Shown here: positions 48,101 through 61,664 of the stretch, piece by piece
Position numbering within the stretch: position 1 is the stretch's first letter
How the letters are laid out: every line of letters begins with the position of its first letter
Source: Chiridota heheva
Taxonomy: Eukaryota > Echinodermata > Holothuroidea > Apodida > Chiridotidae
Assembly: GCA_020152595.1 (NCBI GenBank)
Contig: JAIGNY010002010.1
Coordinates: 1,004,001 to 1,068,000, forward strand
DNA: 64,000 nucleotides
Direction: 5' to 3'
Notes under the pieces: model-generated
Told to the model about the DNA's origin: nothing
What the model saw: only the letters and a program-made list of their open reading frames with translations
The model's database searches: none
Position numbers and translations under genes: made by a program

Positions 48101-51100
48101 TCAAATGATAGGGTACCAATCAATCAAATGATAGGGTACCAATCAATCAAATGATAGGGTACCAATCAATCAAATGATAGGGTACCAATCAATCAAATGA
48201 TAAGGGTACCAATCAATCAAATGATAGGGTACCAATCAATCAAAAATGATAGGGTACCAATCAATCAAATGAATCAATCAATCAAATGATAGGGTACCAA
48301 TCAAATGATAGGTACCAACAATCAAATGCAACAATCAATTAAAACCAATCAAATGATAGGGTACCAATCAATCAATCAAAAATGATCAAATGATAGGGTA
48401 CCAATCAATCAAATGATGATAGGTACCAATCAATCAAATGATAGGGTACCAATCAATCAAAAATAGGGTACCAATCAATCAAATGATAGGGTACCAATCA
48501 ATCAAATGATAGGGTACCAATCAATCAAATGATAGGGTACCAATCAATCAAATGATAGGTACCAATCAATCAAATGATAGGTACCAATCAATCAAATGAT
48601 AGGGTACCAATCAATCAAATGATAGGGTACCAATCAATCAAATGATAGGGTACCAAATACCAATCAATCAAATGATAAGGTACCAATCAATCAAATAGGT
48701 ACCAATCAATCAAAATCAAATCAATCAAATGATAGGGTACCAATCAATCAAATGATAAGGGTACCAATCAATCAAATGATAGGGGAACCAATCAATCAAA
48801 TGATAGGGTACCAATCAATCAAAAATGATAGGTACCAATCAATCAAATGATAAGGGTACCAATCAATCAAATGAAGGTCAATCAAAATGATAGGGTACCA
48901 ATCAATCAAATGATAGGGTACCAATCAATCAAATGATAGGGTACAATCAATCAATCAAATGATAGGGTACCAATCAATCAAATGATGTACCAATCAATCA
49001 AATGGGTACCAATCAATCAAATGATAGGGTACCAATCAATCAAATGATAGGGTACCAATCAATCAAATGTACCAATCAATAAATGATAGGTACCAATCAA
49101 TAAATGATAGGGTACCAATCAATCAAATGATAGGGTACAATCAATCAATCAAATGAAGGGTACCAATCAATCAAAATAGGGGATATCAATCAAAATGGGT
49201 ACAATCAAATGATAGGGTACCAATCAATCAAATGATAGGGTACAATCAATCATTCAAAATGTACCAATCAATCAAATGATAGGGTCAATCAAATAAGGGT
49301 ACCAATCAATCAAATGATAGGGGTACCAATCAATCAAAATGATAGGGTACCAATCAATCAATCAAATGATAAGGGTACCAATCAATCAAATGATAGGGTA
49401 CCAATCAATCAAATGATAGGGTACCAATCAATCAAATGATAGGGTACCAATCAATCAAATGATAGGGTACCAATCATTCAAATGATAAGGGTACCAATCA
49501 ATCAAATGATAGGGGGTACCAATCATTCAACAACCACAATGCTAAACAATAATAAAATTCCATCACAAATAGTCAAGCATAAAATGCTAGATAATCTCTA
49601 CCTGTCCATTAACAATGCAGCTACTTCATATTGATCAATTGATTCTTCTTCATCTATGATATTGTATTTGCTTAATATAATGGAACTGACAAATTTTGAT
49701 CAGCTACCAGATAATACTTAGTAATTTAAAAAACTGCTAAGGATTTGGAATAAGTTTCAAGAATGAAAACCAACTTTAACCCTTACTCTACCAAGCGGCA
49801 ATAATACCGCTGTTTTCAAACCACTTTTTTTTTTCTTCTAAAATCAAAATCAGGACCTCAAAGTTCTGTGAGTAATCTTAGTATCATTTAAAAGTACTCA
49901 GATATTTCTTTCATAAAATGTAACATTTTTTTTTTAGGGAGTTATATTAAAGATTTTTGAGAAAAAGTAGCTTAAAAATGGGTAAAACTCAAAAATTGAC
50001 GACAAATGGTTAATTCCCTCCTGAAACTTACCAAACTTCAAGATCACATTCTATCTTCAAAATCAAACATGCACGCAAGTTCTAAGACACGATAGCATTG
50101 ATTTTTGATCAAATTTGTATTTTACCTATCTGCAATCTTTTTTCTGGGGAATTTGTCTAAATATTTTATGAATGTTTGCTATTTTTGACACTTTTTTTTT
50201 TTTTTAATTGTGTACCAAAACATACATCACCCATGCTTTGTTGCAGCCATTCCGAAGTGCTTGAAATTTCCGTTAATGTGATATATAAATAAAGGCATAC
50301 CCTCTCTTAATTGACCCAAAACTATAAGAAGTAAATTTCACCTTCGAGTAAAGAATGACTACATAGTGTAGCGGTTATCAACACATACTAGCAAACAAGC
50401 GTATCAAGTTCGAGCCTCCCATAAATTTACTGCAATGTAAATTTTCTGCTGTAATTTTCAGGGGTCATTTGGCTGAAATCATTTTTAGTGTTTTTTTATC
50501 TTTCCCTTCTAGCTAAAAATCGTAGATTACAGTTAAATCCATCCAAGCCATTAGGCATAGGGCCGGTGCTTATCTCCGGTTTCCATGGGGCAAGCGGATG
50601 AGAGTACATGACTCTCCCTGGACGGGACACCAGTCCAGCGCAGGTTAACTCTCCAGCAGCGCTGGTACTCATTTTACAGCTGAGTGGACTGAAGCAAGTA
50701 CAGTAAAGTGCCTTGCTCAACAAGGACACAATGCAGCACTCGAGGCGGGAATCGAACCCGGTACCTTTCGCATACAAGCATGACTCCTTAAGCAATGAGC
50801 CACTGAAGCTCGCAAAAAAAAAAAAATCGTAGATTGGCATCATTGAAAAGGAAATTTTGTATTAAGAATCTAAATATCTAACACAAAACTCTTGTTTCAA
50901 TATTCAGAAGAAATTATACTCATGTAAAGATTGGCCCATTTATTGACCGAATTTAGCCCAAAATTGTTTAATTTGCATATATTTATCCAATTTTTAAAAA
51001 AATTTCTTTCATTACTGAAAAGATCAATAATCTAAGCTTCCATTAAAACCAAGCTTGTAATGCAATGAAAGTTGTCAGAAATTCAAATGAACAAAAAAGT

Positions 51101-54100
51101 TACAAAAATTTATCTCACACTTTTCAAACCCCTAATAGAGTAAGGGTTAAGATTCCACATGGACTAATGTGCATTTAAGTAGCATTTTTCACTCCTTGCA
51201 TTAGAAGTAGCAAGCTTTGGGTTGCTTTGATTTTCTTTTGATTTTGATGTCTTTTTAATTCAATTTTAATGACAACAACTATTAAGATTTGAAAAAATAC
51301 AAAACACACCTCTCTTATACTGAAGGGTTTGCATAAATCATGATTTTACTTCTTTGAAATTCAAAACTGAAATCCATACAAAATCAACAACCTTCTCATT
51401 GCTGATACTACTGTACTTTAAGTTGAACCTCACACCAAAACATTTGGAATATTTACATATTTGTACATTCATAAATATTCCCAAGAATATAAAGTTTGGA
51501 ACATAAGAAGTCAATGATATTTCATTTCATACAATAATCCCAGCTTCATACAATTATACTAGCTGTATTTGATACTAATAATATAAATGTTTATCCTTGG
51601 AAGAATTTTAATTTTAATTTTAATAAATTTGATTTCTCATTAACAATACTTTTACTAAATAAAAACCACATATACATTTCTAAATCAAGATCATGCAAAT
51701 TTTGATTATAACAATAGCTTTGGTGATATGAATACTGGATGCAGAAATATGAGAGTAACAATTCGCCAAGGTGTAAATGGCTTTTTTGGATCGGAAGCTA
51801 AATTGTGCGCGTGTGACACTGCAAATGTATACAAATTGTCTGATATGATATGAATCGTACAAAAAGTCACATGTGCAAATGTGGTGACATGCATATTCAG
51901 ATACATAAGCTAAGTGTCAATGAGCCACGATAAATCATGCAAAACAAAAAGTCTATAACTTTGCCTGTTTTAAAGTTATGCTACATAATCCCGCACTCTG
52001 AATGCGCTGATCAGGACAAAGAAAAAAAGAATACACACATGAAGGTTAAAACAAATCATCAAAACCGAAACAACGTGGACAAAATGGGGCACACATTCTG
52101 GGTGGGTTTCAAGTGGCATTCCACCTAAAATATGTTAATAGATGAAAGTTAGGCAACCAAGGGAAATATTATACAATAGGTAGCAACATCATGCATGCCA
52201 TGCTTTGAGATATTAACTTCCTCATTTCTTTGCTCTCCAAACTGAGAGAAAATGTGTTAATATTGAGCATTCAATATGGATGAATCAACAGCCTCCAACT
52301 ACATTTCAGACATGAAATTTCAAGTCCTACATAAAACACAATTTTGTCATCTCAACTTCCTAATATTGTCTCATTTGAAGCTTGAGTGTAATTGCTCACA
52401 GTGTAATTGCTTACAATATAATTGCTTACAGTGTAATTGCTTACAGTGTAATTGCTTACAGTATAATTGCTTACTGTAATTGCTAACAGTATAATTGCTT
52501 ACTGTTATTGCTTACAGTGTAATTGCTTAGTGTAATTGCTTACAGTGTAATTGCATAGTGTAATTGCTTACATAGTTTCTCCCTGAGTGTTTACCCCTTG
52601 ATTGTAAGCCATATATAGCCATGAAGATGCTGCTGGGTAAAAAAGTTTGTCTTCAAAACCAGAATTAATAAACATTTGCCCCTTTAAAATGATGTCATCT
52701 TTTAGGAATGAGTATATGACAAATTTTGAAGTAAATTTGTGTTTTCTGAACAATAACCCCTTAAATTTTTTGAATATTTAGTTGGCCATGTTATCCATTA
52801 ATAGCTCAATATTTCCTAATATTGATCAGATGACACATGACAGGCACCTGATGTATATTTAGAGATTTCAACCCTCAGGACGAATGCTCAGATATCAAAC
52901 ACTATTAACCTTTCATTCATTTTTGTAAAATTTCTCACTATATTATATCTTCAAAACAAAGTGTTAGCCCTGTGTTCCCCAAGTTCCATCTACTTAAGAT
53001 CAGCAGACATATTTCTGGTGGAATACCATTTTAACATGTTCTCTCCAACATGAACTTACTCTTAGCTTATCCAGCGTTAACTCAAAGCTGTGGAAAATGT
53101 ACACAAAACAAAACAGACCAACTCAAGATTAGATGAACAAAATGTGCAAACGATAATCACAAAATGTCTGAACCAGGTGACAACAGGCATTAATTCATGA
53201 AACAATGAAGTTGGAACACTTTCTTCAGCACACACTTAGAACCTGTTAAAACAGGACATGAAAGCTAATACAACTTTTCTTCCCGCTTACAAATCCTTTA
53301 CATGTTAACAACTGAATGTAACATTTCTTCCTACAGACCAACGATTATCACGCTTTATATCATGCTAGTCCACCCCTGTAGAATAAATCTACCTTTTATA
53401 ATCCGATGTTTTCAAAAAACACCTGCTTCTTTGAGAAGTACTTCCTGCATGCATAGCACTAGTTTGTGTTCATCTCTTGTTATTTTCATGTTTTTATCTC
53501 ATACTTAATTGTGTGTGAAGAGCGGAGAACTTTGGGGAAAAAATTGAGTAGCATCGTGAAATTTTACTTCGGTATCAAAGACCGATACTGAATCAGATGT
53601 AATATACCATTACAATTTCCTTGGCTTAAAAATAGAAACAAAATGCAGTGTTAAGTTGGCTTGTTGAGGTTTAATGACGTCAGAGTCCAATATGCCAGGA
53701 GTGTGTTAAGAAAGAGGAAAAAGAAGGATGATGTTGAGGGGTACAATGAGGGCAGTACAATTCTAATGTGAATTGTTTGGGGTAAAGATCCATGAGGGAT
53801 TAGGAAGGGTTAGAATGATACCAAATGAAAGGTTATATATTGGGATAAGTGGCTACTTCTGAGTTAAACCAGTCAGTCCCAAGGGTTATTTGTCAAAGGG
53901 TTTTAAAAGAATCAGTCAATGGGATTTTGGTAATACAGTAACACACACTACCCTGGAAATGAATACTGGGTAAAAAAAACATGAATATTTAGCATTACCT
54001 CACCAACATGAAATGTTTCAACTTTGGGATTATAGCTGTGATTGGGATTCTGTGATAGTTATAGCATTTGGAGAGTGTCATTACCCCACTATAATTTGAC

Positions 54101-57100
54101 CATTTGATTATCTGTGAAAAATGTGATGTTTGAGAAGTGTCAAGAACTTTAGATCCCTAAGGGATTTTTGACTGCCGTTTGAATTTACGGACAAGTTTAA
54201 AATTATCCTTTTTTATCAGACATCAAAGTGATTAAAGAGACCAAGAAAATGCAAAATGACATAAACATGACATGTTTTCATTTCATAAAGCCTAGCAAGT
54301 TCCATTCTATTAACACACTGAAAGATGTGTATGTTGTGTCGTGTTTTGCCTCTCTTAGTCCTACATTGATTGTAAATTCAACTTATAATGTAGTTTATTG
54401 CTATTCTTCATACGGGGTGAACTCATGTTTACTTTGCCCTAGTTTTCCCCCCTTTTGGCAAATGAAAAGTCTTTGTATGGTTTATTATTCTGAAAATGTT
54501 GAGAAAGCTTTAATGTTGGTACATTGAAATTGAATTGAAATGGGATACCTTACGAAATCAATCTTTCCTTTAATCATATAGCTTGAATCATCTCTTGGAA
54601 ATCTTGCAGGCCTTGTTCCTGTAATCTACACTTGCAGATTATCTTGAGATACTTAATCACTTCCGATTCATTATCAAATGAGTCATGGGGTTGATAATAT
54701 GCATCTAATAACTTTTGTGCCCCATGAATAAAATAAAACAATAACCAATTGTCATATTTTACAAAAATAAAAACACTTGTTTACAAAACTGTGTAGGAAC
54801 AAAAATTGCAAATGAAAAGCTTTAACACTGCAGAATGCTCAGCTTAGACAATATGTTATATCAACTGAATTGATACCTGCACGATTAATTCAATGACATA
54901 TAAAATGGAATTTTCTGTATGTTTGTGGGGTTTGATATTTGAAGCGGTGTAGTGTTTACAAAAACAAAAGGGACAAATCTTTAGACATGAGAGACCCATC
55001 ACCAGCAAGCATGATCAAAACAAAGCACATCCTTGAAGCATCAAAGTGACAAACTAATCCTTTAAATCTTTTGTTTCAAGATCATTTGACACCATTAGGT
55101 AACATTCATTTGTTTTAAAATTCTATTGAAAATCATGAAATCATACCCAAATCTCTTGAAAATGTGTCATTTTACATTTTTTTTTTTCTTCTTCATATTA
55201 TCTACATGTTGAAATATTTATGCGCATTTGCGAGTCAGAAAGGATTGACTTTTCTATTTTCTTAAGTAAACCCTTTTTGTCAATCCTCTGACAAAATGAG
55301 GAAAACCCTGGATTCCAACACAAGAACAGCTTAGAGATGCTCTTTATTTTCAATTACCACTTTAGTGAACATTTTGTAAGCATTAAACGTTGATTTTGAA
55401 TAACCTTTCATCATGATCATTAATTTTGAACACTAAAAATTTTTTTATTGAAAATCTAAATTGCCATATAATAAGTATGCCACTCAGCATCACCACTAAT
55501 CCTATTTGTTTAGAAATATGGAAATGACCCGAATTACTTTTATGTATTAATAGGTCATTCTATATAAAGCCACAAGGTTTAAAAAATGTAACCATGTTCT
55601 TCTTTTCATTTTCTTAGACAATTGAAAGGGACTTTCATAATCTACACTTCGCCAAGTGTAAATTTTCGCCAAGTGTAAATTTTCGCCAAGTGTAAAATTT
55701 CGCCAAGTGTAAAATTTCGCCAAGTGTAAATATCGCCAAGCGTAAATTTTCGACAAGTGTAAATATCGCCAAGTGTAAAATTTTGCCAAGTGTAAACATC
55801 GCCAAGCGTAAATTTTCGACAAGTGTAGATATCGCCAAGTGTAAATTTTCGACAAGTGGAAATTTTCGCCAAGTGTAAAATTTTCCCAAAGTGGAAAATT
55901 TGTCAGATGTCAGAAAGTTAGATGCTTCAAATGGATGCGAGGCTATATTTTGCCCAAGCGGCGGTTATTCATCACACAATGATATTGGTACAGACTTAAA
56001 AGTAAAAACGACGTGATATCTTTGTTTGGGATGGATACAAGGGACATGCTGAACAAACCTGACACATCCAGGGTTATACATGAGACGGGGGATGCAAGAT
56101 TTGTTGACTTTTTCTCCGAGTGTGAATCCACCGCACTGTAGAAGAAGTTATTTAAAATCAACCAAAAATCTATACTTCTACCACCATTAGCAAAGAGGGG
56201 TGCCAGGTGAAATTTGCCACAAGTGGATTTGATCATGTTATGCCACTCAAATTAGTAAGTAATTCACATGCGGCCAAATGAGTTTTTTTGTTGTTGTGAG
56301 GTTTGTATAACAAATCGTCCGTCATTTTACCAATGCAATTTCCACTATGCATCAATTTTAATTCCACTGTGCCACTGTTTGCTGAATTTAAATTTTATGA
56401 ACACATTTCTTCAGTTCAAGACAAACTCAAATATCATTAGAAGGGGAAAACAGGTAGCTCTCATGCAGTGTGCACAATCAATTATGGCAATGATAACTAT
56501 TTTCTCTGGTAGCTTTTCATAATGACAATGTTCACTGACAAATGTATCTTTTTAAGAGGTGGTGGTAGCAAGAAGCAAAACTGGAGCATTTTGCAAAGCA
56601 AAGCAGTGGCACTACACATGATTATGTCATTCTTTGATCTGAACACCTGATTTAAAACTACTCAAATAAATCTTTTCAGTGTGCATTCAAACTGAAAATC
56701 TGCAAAATACAACACATTTTTTTTTTTTTTTTTTTTTTTTTTCAAACCTCAAATGTGGGTATTTAATTTTTTTTAAACTAATTCTGGTGTCTAGGAATTT
56801 TTGCTTAGTTTTATGATATAATGTTTACTTTCAAGATTTTTAAATTTTAATACCAAATATTGTTGCCAAATGCCTACAGTATAATGACCACAAACGTAGG
56901 CAAAGCTATGTATGTGATGACATCACAGCCAGCACTATCAAAGTAAATTTAGTACACATAGAGTTATATAATCATAAGAATTTCCACTTTTGCCTACATG
57001 AAAACCGCAGACAAAATTCATAACCTACCAGGTTTTGAAAAAGTGACCAATCACTTCATTTGGATCTTGGAACAAATTTTGATATGAAGATGTATTTCAG

Positions 57101-60100
57101 AAAAGTTCATTCACATGGTATAAATAAAGGAATTATAATGCCTTCTTATGGAACTTCGAAAAGGATCTTTGTGTGTGTGGGGGGGGGGAGGGTGTGGGGG
57201 GGGGAGGGTGTGGGGGACGGAGGGGAGGTTGGGCTGTTAAGAAGGGGAATAAATCTTTCTATGTTTCCGAAATGCAAAAAATGAAAAACAGATGGCAATA
57301 TGATAACCCAAATAAAAGCAAAATCAACCAGCTTTATGTTAGTTAAAGAGTTCACCTCGAAACCCAGGGGATATGGAATCCTTGGAGCAAAGCTTTAGAA
57401 GCGTGTGCCTTAATTGTGTTAATGCAATAAATAGCACCATGTCAATTCAAGATATTCATCATTTTGTGGTTAAAATAAATATATGTATATATAAGTATTA
57501 ATATCTATGTCTATTTCAAGAAAGCATAACAAGAAATACTGGAAGCGGATGGGGTTATAGCTTTCATCCTTTTGTGGGAATTCCTCACCTTATTTCTCCT
57601 ACAAATATGTTATAAACTCTAAAATGGGATGAAAAATAACGATGAGTTTTGAGGTTCAAAATTGTTACAGAGAAGGGTTTTAAAATTTGTGACACTTTTG
57701 ACTTTGTGGATAACTTTCTGCTTACAGGGGAAGTGTTTCATTCCATCTGCAAAAAACTTGTACATCCTGATACCAAATCTATTTCTCTTTTTAATACATC
57801 TCCTCATTAAAGACAAAATACTTTTTTTTGTTAAATTTCACAACCACTAGGAGGGATGAGAACATCTTTACAAAATGCATAGGCATTAACTACTTGGATA
57901 TGATTATCTTAAAAATACTCCTTAAAAAAGAATAAAAAATATGACATATTCTGAACTTTCACGAATATGCTTTTGGTAAAAAGATGACAATCAGTGTCTC
58001 ATGAATATTCATAATGAGCAGCCATGGTGAGGACACAATCAACCTCTTCTACCTTTACAGCATGAGGTGATTCCACTGGTGTTTCCATAACAAAAGGGAG
58101 TGCAATCTGATTTGACATAAAATTCCCTAATAAAATCTAGGTTGGGTGCAATTCGCTAGGCATGAACAGAGCATATATACAAGTTTATTTACTCTTTCCA
58201 ACCACATTTGTCATCTTGAAAAAACTGAAATGGAATTAAGCAGCAAATAAGTGGGGAATGTTTAACAGAATCATTTTTTTAATACATATATCCTACTTTT
58301 ATTACCATTTTTGAACAGTGCCAATCACAGCAGGAAACACTTGCCTTACATATGGTTAGACATACAATCTCTTTAACATCAGAAAAGGAATCTTAAATAG
58401 GAAAAAGCAATCTTGCTGCAACATTCTTGCTGTTACAAAATAATGCATTTGATATGGTAAGCATGTAGCATGTCATGTGATTCATTAATAAACAAAACAT
58501 CAAAACAATTCACATCACAACAAAATTAACATTTTCCCTGATGATGCAATCAATGTTTTCCTCTTTAAAGTATTTTACAAAGTTAATGATTAACATGGAC
58601 GCCAAAAATTCAAATCAGTATTTTAACAAAACAATTATAAACTTCATCCATATGCAAAACAAAAAGTGGCAAGAGTTAAAACACTAATCTAAAAGCAGGC
58701 ATCGGAAAAGTCTGTCAGTTAGCACTGGTTTTGAATCATCTTTGATTGAAAGACAGGCAATTGCAAGCAAAGGCAAGCTGTTCTGCAACTCGGCAACAAA
58801 ATGAAAAGGACATCTTTTCTTTTAATTTGAACCTGAAGACTTGTCTTCTTCATCAAAACCACACACTTTTAAGATAACATGAATTTCAAAACAAATTGTT
58901 GCTTCTTAAATTGAGTTTAAGGGCCATAGATTCCATATCACTAGTGTAGTCCTGTAATTAGTCAGTACTTCACAAGCATTTCGTTTTAAGAGGATTTGTA
59001 TGGCTGGCACAAGAAAAATTTCCCAAATCAAATTAAAGAGCATTTAATGCGCTGGCTCCTTATGCTTTAAATGATATAAATATTAGCAAGGCTTTGTATC
59101 AATTGACACAATTTGAAAAGTGCACATTGAGGAGGGAAGAATCATTAATTACCTTGTTTGTTGTCCTGATTGCTCGTGCCATCTCCCCTGCTGTCAGTTA
59201 CATCTGATGCAGAGTCTGCAGAGGCCATGCTAACAGGGCGACTACTGCCCCCACTGCTACTGTTGCTCGCTAATGACCCAGAATCTTGCGAGGTGTCTGA
59301 TGCATGTACATCAGATGAAGCACTTAAGATACCTTGTGGTTGAGGGTTGACCTGTCTCTCCTCTGGGGGTGATTCAGGCATTTGATATGAGCTAGGCATA
59401 TCAGAAGTACTGCTAGATCCTGCAGAGGCTTCCACTGAAGCGGACGAGTCCGCCACAAACGGAACTTCCACATCCAAACAGTCCTCATACTCGGGTTCAT
59501 TTATTTCATTGTCTTCCTCTGCATCAGTAATTATCTCACTAGTCCTACACTTGTTATCACTCCCTTCAGTGTTCGTATCCAAATCTAAATTATGCTCCGC
59601 GATGTCCATGTTTTCCAGTTTTAAACTAATAGGTTCAATATCAACATCCTGTGACCTTTCATCTTCCACCTTTTCAACGAACTCGCCCATGACCTTGACC
59701 TCTGCTTGAATACTTTGTGCTGTTTGGACCACCTCACTCCTCCTGACCTCCACCATCTCAGTAACGTAACCTTCCCCAACGCTCTGTAGAGTTTGCAACT
59801 GAGTATTTATAACAGGGGATGCCCTTTGTGCCTGCACATTAATAACAGTAGGCTGTAAAGCACTTTCAAGCACCACTGGTGCCATACCCATACTGTCCCC
59901 ACTTGTTGATAACCGCTCCTGACCTTCATCCACCATGGTGGGCGAATCGTCTAGTTCATTCCCATCCACTATCCCTTCCTCCGAATCTGTAGCACTGCTA
60001 TTGGAGTCCGCGGAGGATGAAAATCGTTTATTCCTAGCACCATTTGCCTCGGGTTTATCAAGATCAGTTGATGGTAGGGATTCGTAGCTATCAGCGAACG

Positions 60101-61664
60101 GTTCAGAGTTGACAGGGACAATGCTGGCAGTTTGTAATGAATATAATTCATGTTGGGCGGCACTCAGTTCCTGCTGTAGCTGTTGAGTTATCTGCAAATT
60201 AAACTGAACTTCCGATTCCAGGTCTCTGATGCGATGATCTCTGATTTGAGTCTCAATCTCCCTCTTTGAATGAAGACGGTCCTGTGAAGAGAAAAAAAGT
60301 CAGTCACTCATTGCAGAAACTTGCGAGGGCTTTCACATATTTTTTCATCACAGATCTAATTATTTCAACGGTACACCATATTTGGAAACATATTTCATTC
60401 CTGTCAAGTGACAATTTTAATCAATCTACAATGAATCACATAATCACATCAATCTTGAAGAATGAATTCAATCTCATGATAATGGCAAAGCATTTCATGA
60501 AAATCCCACAAAAATCCCTGAAAATTAAAACCATGGCTATTCCTGAATTGCAGCCATTTTTTGACATCAATTCCTACAAGAGTTACATAAAGTGTGACTA
60601 ACAAGCGGAAATTTGATAATACCTGTAGCTTTTGCACTTGATCCGGTATTAATGTGGCCCCTTCTAAGGCCTCTGGTTCTGATTTTAACTTTTCCTCTGC
60701 AAAATAAGAAAAGAAAATAGTACTACAGCAATCGGACAGAGTTACATAATTGTGGGAACAACAGAAAATGAAATTCTTTCAACTAACATTAGAAAAATAG
60801 ATTAAATTCAGGTCATTATCTTGGAAACCAAAGTTATAAACATTTAAACCTGAAAGGTGACCTGAATAAATCGACTATAATAGAGCTGAAGAAGTGCTTT
60901 CATGGATCTGAAGATCTCCGCAAGGATGCTTTTCTGGTTCTGGAGATTTCCGCAAGGATGCTTTCCTGGTTCTGGAGATATCCACAAGGATAAGAAATGT
61001 TGACTTCTATTGTGCATGAAAGGTGTAAGAGTCATCCCAAATATCTTTGCAACAAAGAAAATTTGGCATTATGAGCTTAGATTCAAACGTGAACCTGGAT
61101 AAAAAAGCAGTAAAATACCTTTGTCACATTCAGGAGGTATTCCAAGATCACATCTGTGTTTTTGTAACAATTATTTAACAAACTCATCCAAGGGTGGTTA
61201 AAAGCTCATCCAATTGACGCTTTTGTAACAAGTTAATGGGGGAGGGGGAAAAAGTAGAAGATCACACCTTGCAGTAGATGCTCACATATCACGCTGCACT
61301 TATATTAGTCACTGTATGGCTCAAGCCTACAACAATGAACCGCTCAGATGCTCAACCAGGAGCCACTGTTGGTTAATTAGTTGGTGGGATTTAATGGCAC
61401 AATGACCACACTGGTCAAATTATACCAGAGAGGATAAATTGCATCAAAAATAACCAAATAGTGAATGGTGTGGGAACAAATGGTGCATTATGGAGTAGTT
61501 GTTCAGGGACTGGGTACCAGTAACTAGGGATTATGTGGGAGGGGGAGTTGTCCTCTCAGTCATAAAGTACTGAAGTGGAACTTACTGAATACAGGCAGGA
61601 GTCGGGAGAACAAAACATTGAATTCTGAGGCAATCTCTTCAGCTGACGCATCCTCTGGCAAGTT
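44296..61664 (-). CDS. Unidentified coiled-coil, acidic-tail protein (3' part of gene, four exons)
   Basis: Four minus-strand exons (61664-61586, 60696-60623, 60281-59153, 45166-44296) join with exact phases and canonical GT-AG sites to about 716 codons. The 5' exons lie upstream of 61,664 and were not found. The start (NLPEDASAEEIASEFNVLF) is helical. A coiled-coil-like stretch follows (LQDRLHSKREIETQIRDHRI, then SEVQFNLQITQQLQQELSAA), then a long disordered tail rich in Ser, Glu and Asp, with runs such as NSSSGGSSRPVSMASADSAS. No catalytic domain, membrane segment or signal peptide is visible. I do not recognise the family; a scaffold or adaptor role is a guess from composition. The last exon has a possible one-base loss near its end. 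Confidence 0.8.
46670..46812. repeat. 18-bp repeat (GATACTAATATAGTGTAT), about 8 copies
   Basis: Tandem 18-bp units with TGTTTGATAC/TGTATGATAC alternation. The multiple-of-three period gives spurious open frames on both strands. Confidence 0.96.
47565..49530. repeat. ~23-bp array (GATAGGGTACCAATCAATCAAAT), about 85 copies
   Basis: Nearly 2 kb of tandem units, each with a GGTACC palindrome and the tetranucleotide repeat AATCAATC. The left and right ends are regular, while 48,240-49,300 is irregular with many partial units. The irregular centre could be biological or a read-correction artefact. Confidence 0.97.
50366..50422 (+). mobile_element. tRNA-derived SINE head fragment
   Basis: An A-box-like TAGTGTAGCGGTTATC precedes B-box-like AGTTCGAGCC (50407-50416) at tRNA spacing. 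The A-box region matches the minus-strand SINE near 7.5 kb. No acceptor stem. Confidence 0.55.
50515..50835 (-). mobile_element. tRNA-derived SINE with 14-bp target-site duplication
   Basis: The body at 50,529-50,821 reads on the minus strand: tRNA-like head with B box GGTTCGATTCC (plus 50748-50758), then TTGAGCAAGGCACTTTACTG, CCACTCAGCTGTAAAATGAG and GAGTCATGTACTCTCATCCG. It is flanked by identical AAAAATCGTAGATT at 50515-50528 and 50822-50835. The body is shared with the copy in XRCC1 intron 14. The intact duplication suggests a fairly recent insertion. Confidence 0.88.
52388..52572. repeat. ~15-16-bp repeat (TAATTGCTTACAGTG), about 11 copies
   Basis: Tandem TAATTGCTTACAGT units with length variation between 11 and 16 bp. 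Confidence 0.95.
55645..55895. repeat. ~16-bp repeat (CGCCAAGTGTAAATTT), about 15 copies
   Basis: Tandem CGCCAAGTGTAAA units with T-run length differences and a CGACAAGTG variant. Minus-strand frames (FTLGENLHLAK) are artefacts of the repeat. Confidence 0.96.
59153..60281 (-). CDS. Unidentified gene, large exon (coiled coil and Ser/Glu-rich region)
   Basis: 1129 nt, phase 0 to 1. The acceptor TTTTTTTCTCTTCACAG ends at 60282 and the donor GTAATT begins at 59152. The first 50 codons predict a coiled coil (ending QQELSAAQHELYSLQTA). The rest is low-complexity and acidic, with many SD/SE sites typical of CK2 substrates and no recognised domain. The GTAATT donor links it in phase to the exon at 45,166. 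Confidence 0.85.
60623..60696 (-). CDS. Unidentified gene, 74-nt exon
   Basis: The acceptor is CTTATTTTGCAG and the donor GTATTA. Phase 1 to 0, encoding (K)EKLKSEPEALEGATLIPDQV and QKLQ. It joins the neighbouring exons without a stop. Short, but both splice sites and phase agree. Confidence 0.75.
61378..61445 (-). mobile_element. Possible diverged LINE 3' end
   Basis: GGTCAAATTATACCAGAGAG preceded by GGATTTAATGGCAC resembles the family's 3' end (GGTCAAATTGTGCCTGAGAG; GTCTTAACGGCACC). It is short and diverged, so tentative. Confidence 0.35.
61586..61664 (-). CDS. Unidentified gene, 79-nt exon
   Basis: The acceptor is TTATTCCTCTCTGCAG and the donor a consensus GTAAGT. Phase 0 to 1, encoding NLPEDASAEEIASEFNVLFS followed by RLLPVF. 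It is the most upstream exon found; earlier exons are expected above 61,664 or beyond the window. Confidence 0.75.

Larger units (their letters stand above)
45167..59152 (-). other. 14-kb last intron of the minus-strand gene
   Basis: No further exon is required by phase: the donor at 59,152 (GTAATT) and the acceptor at 45,167 fit directly. The intron holds five minisatellites or homopolymer tracts and SINE insertions near 50.4-50.8 kb. An unrecognised alternative exon cannot be excluded. Confidence 0.65.

Noticed and set aside
47565..49530. CRISPR-like array
   Set aside because: Head-to-tail 23-bp units without unique spacers in a eukaryotic intron: an ordinary minisatellite.
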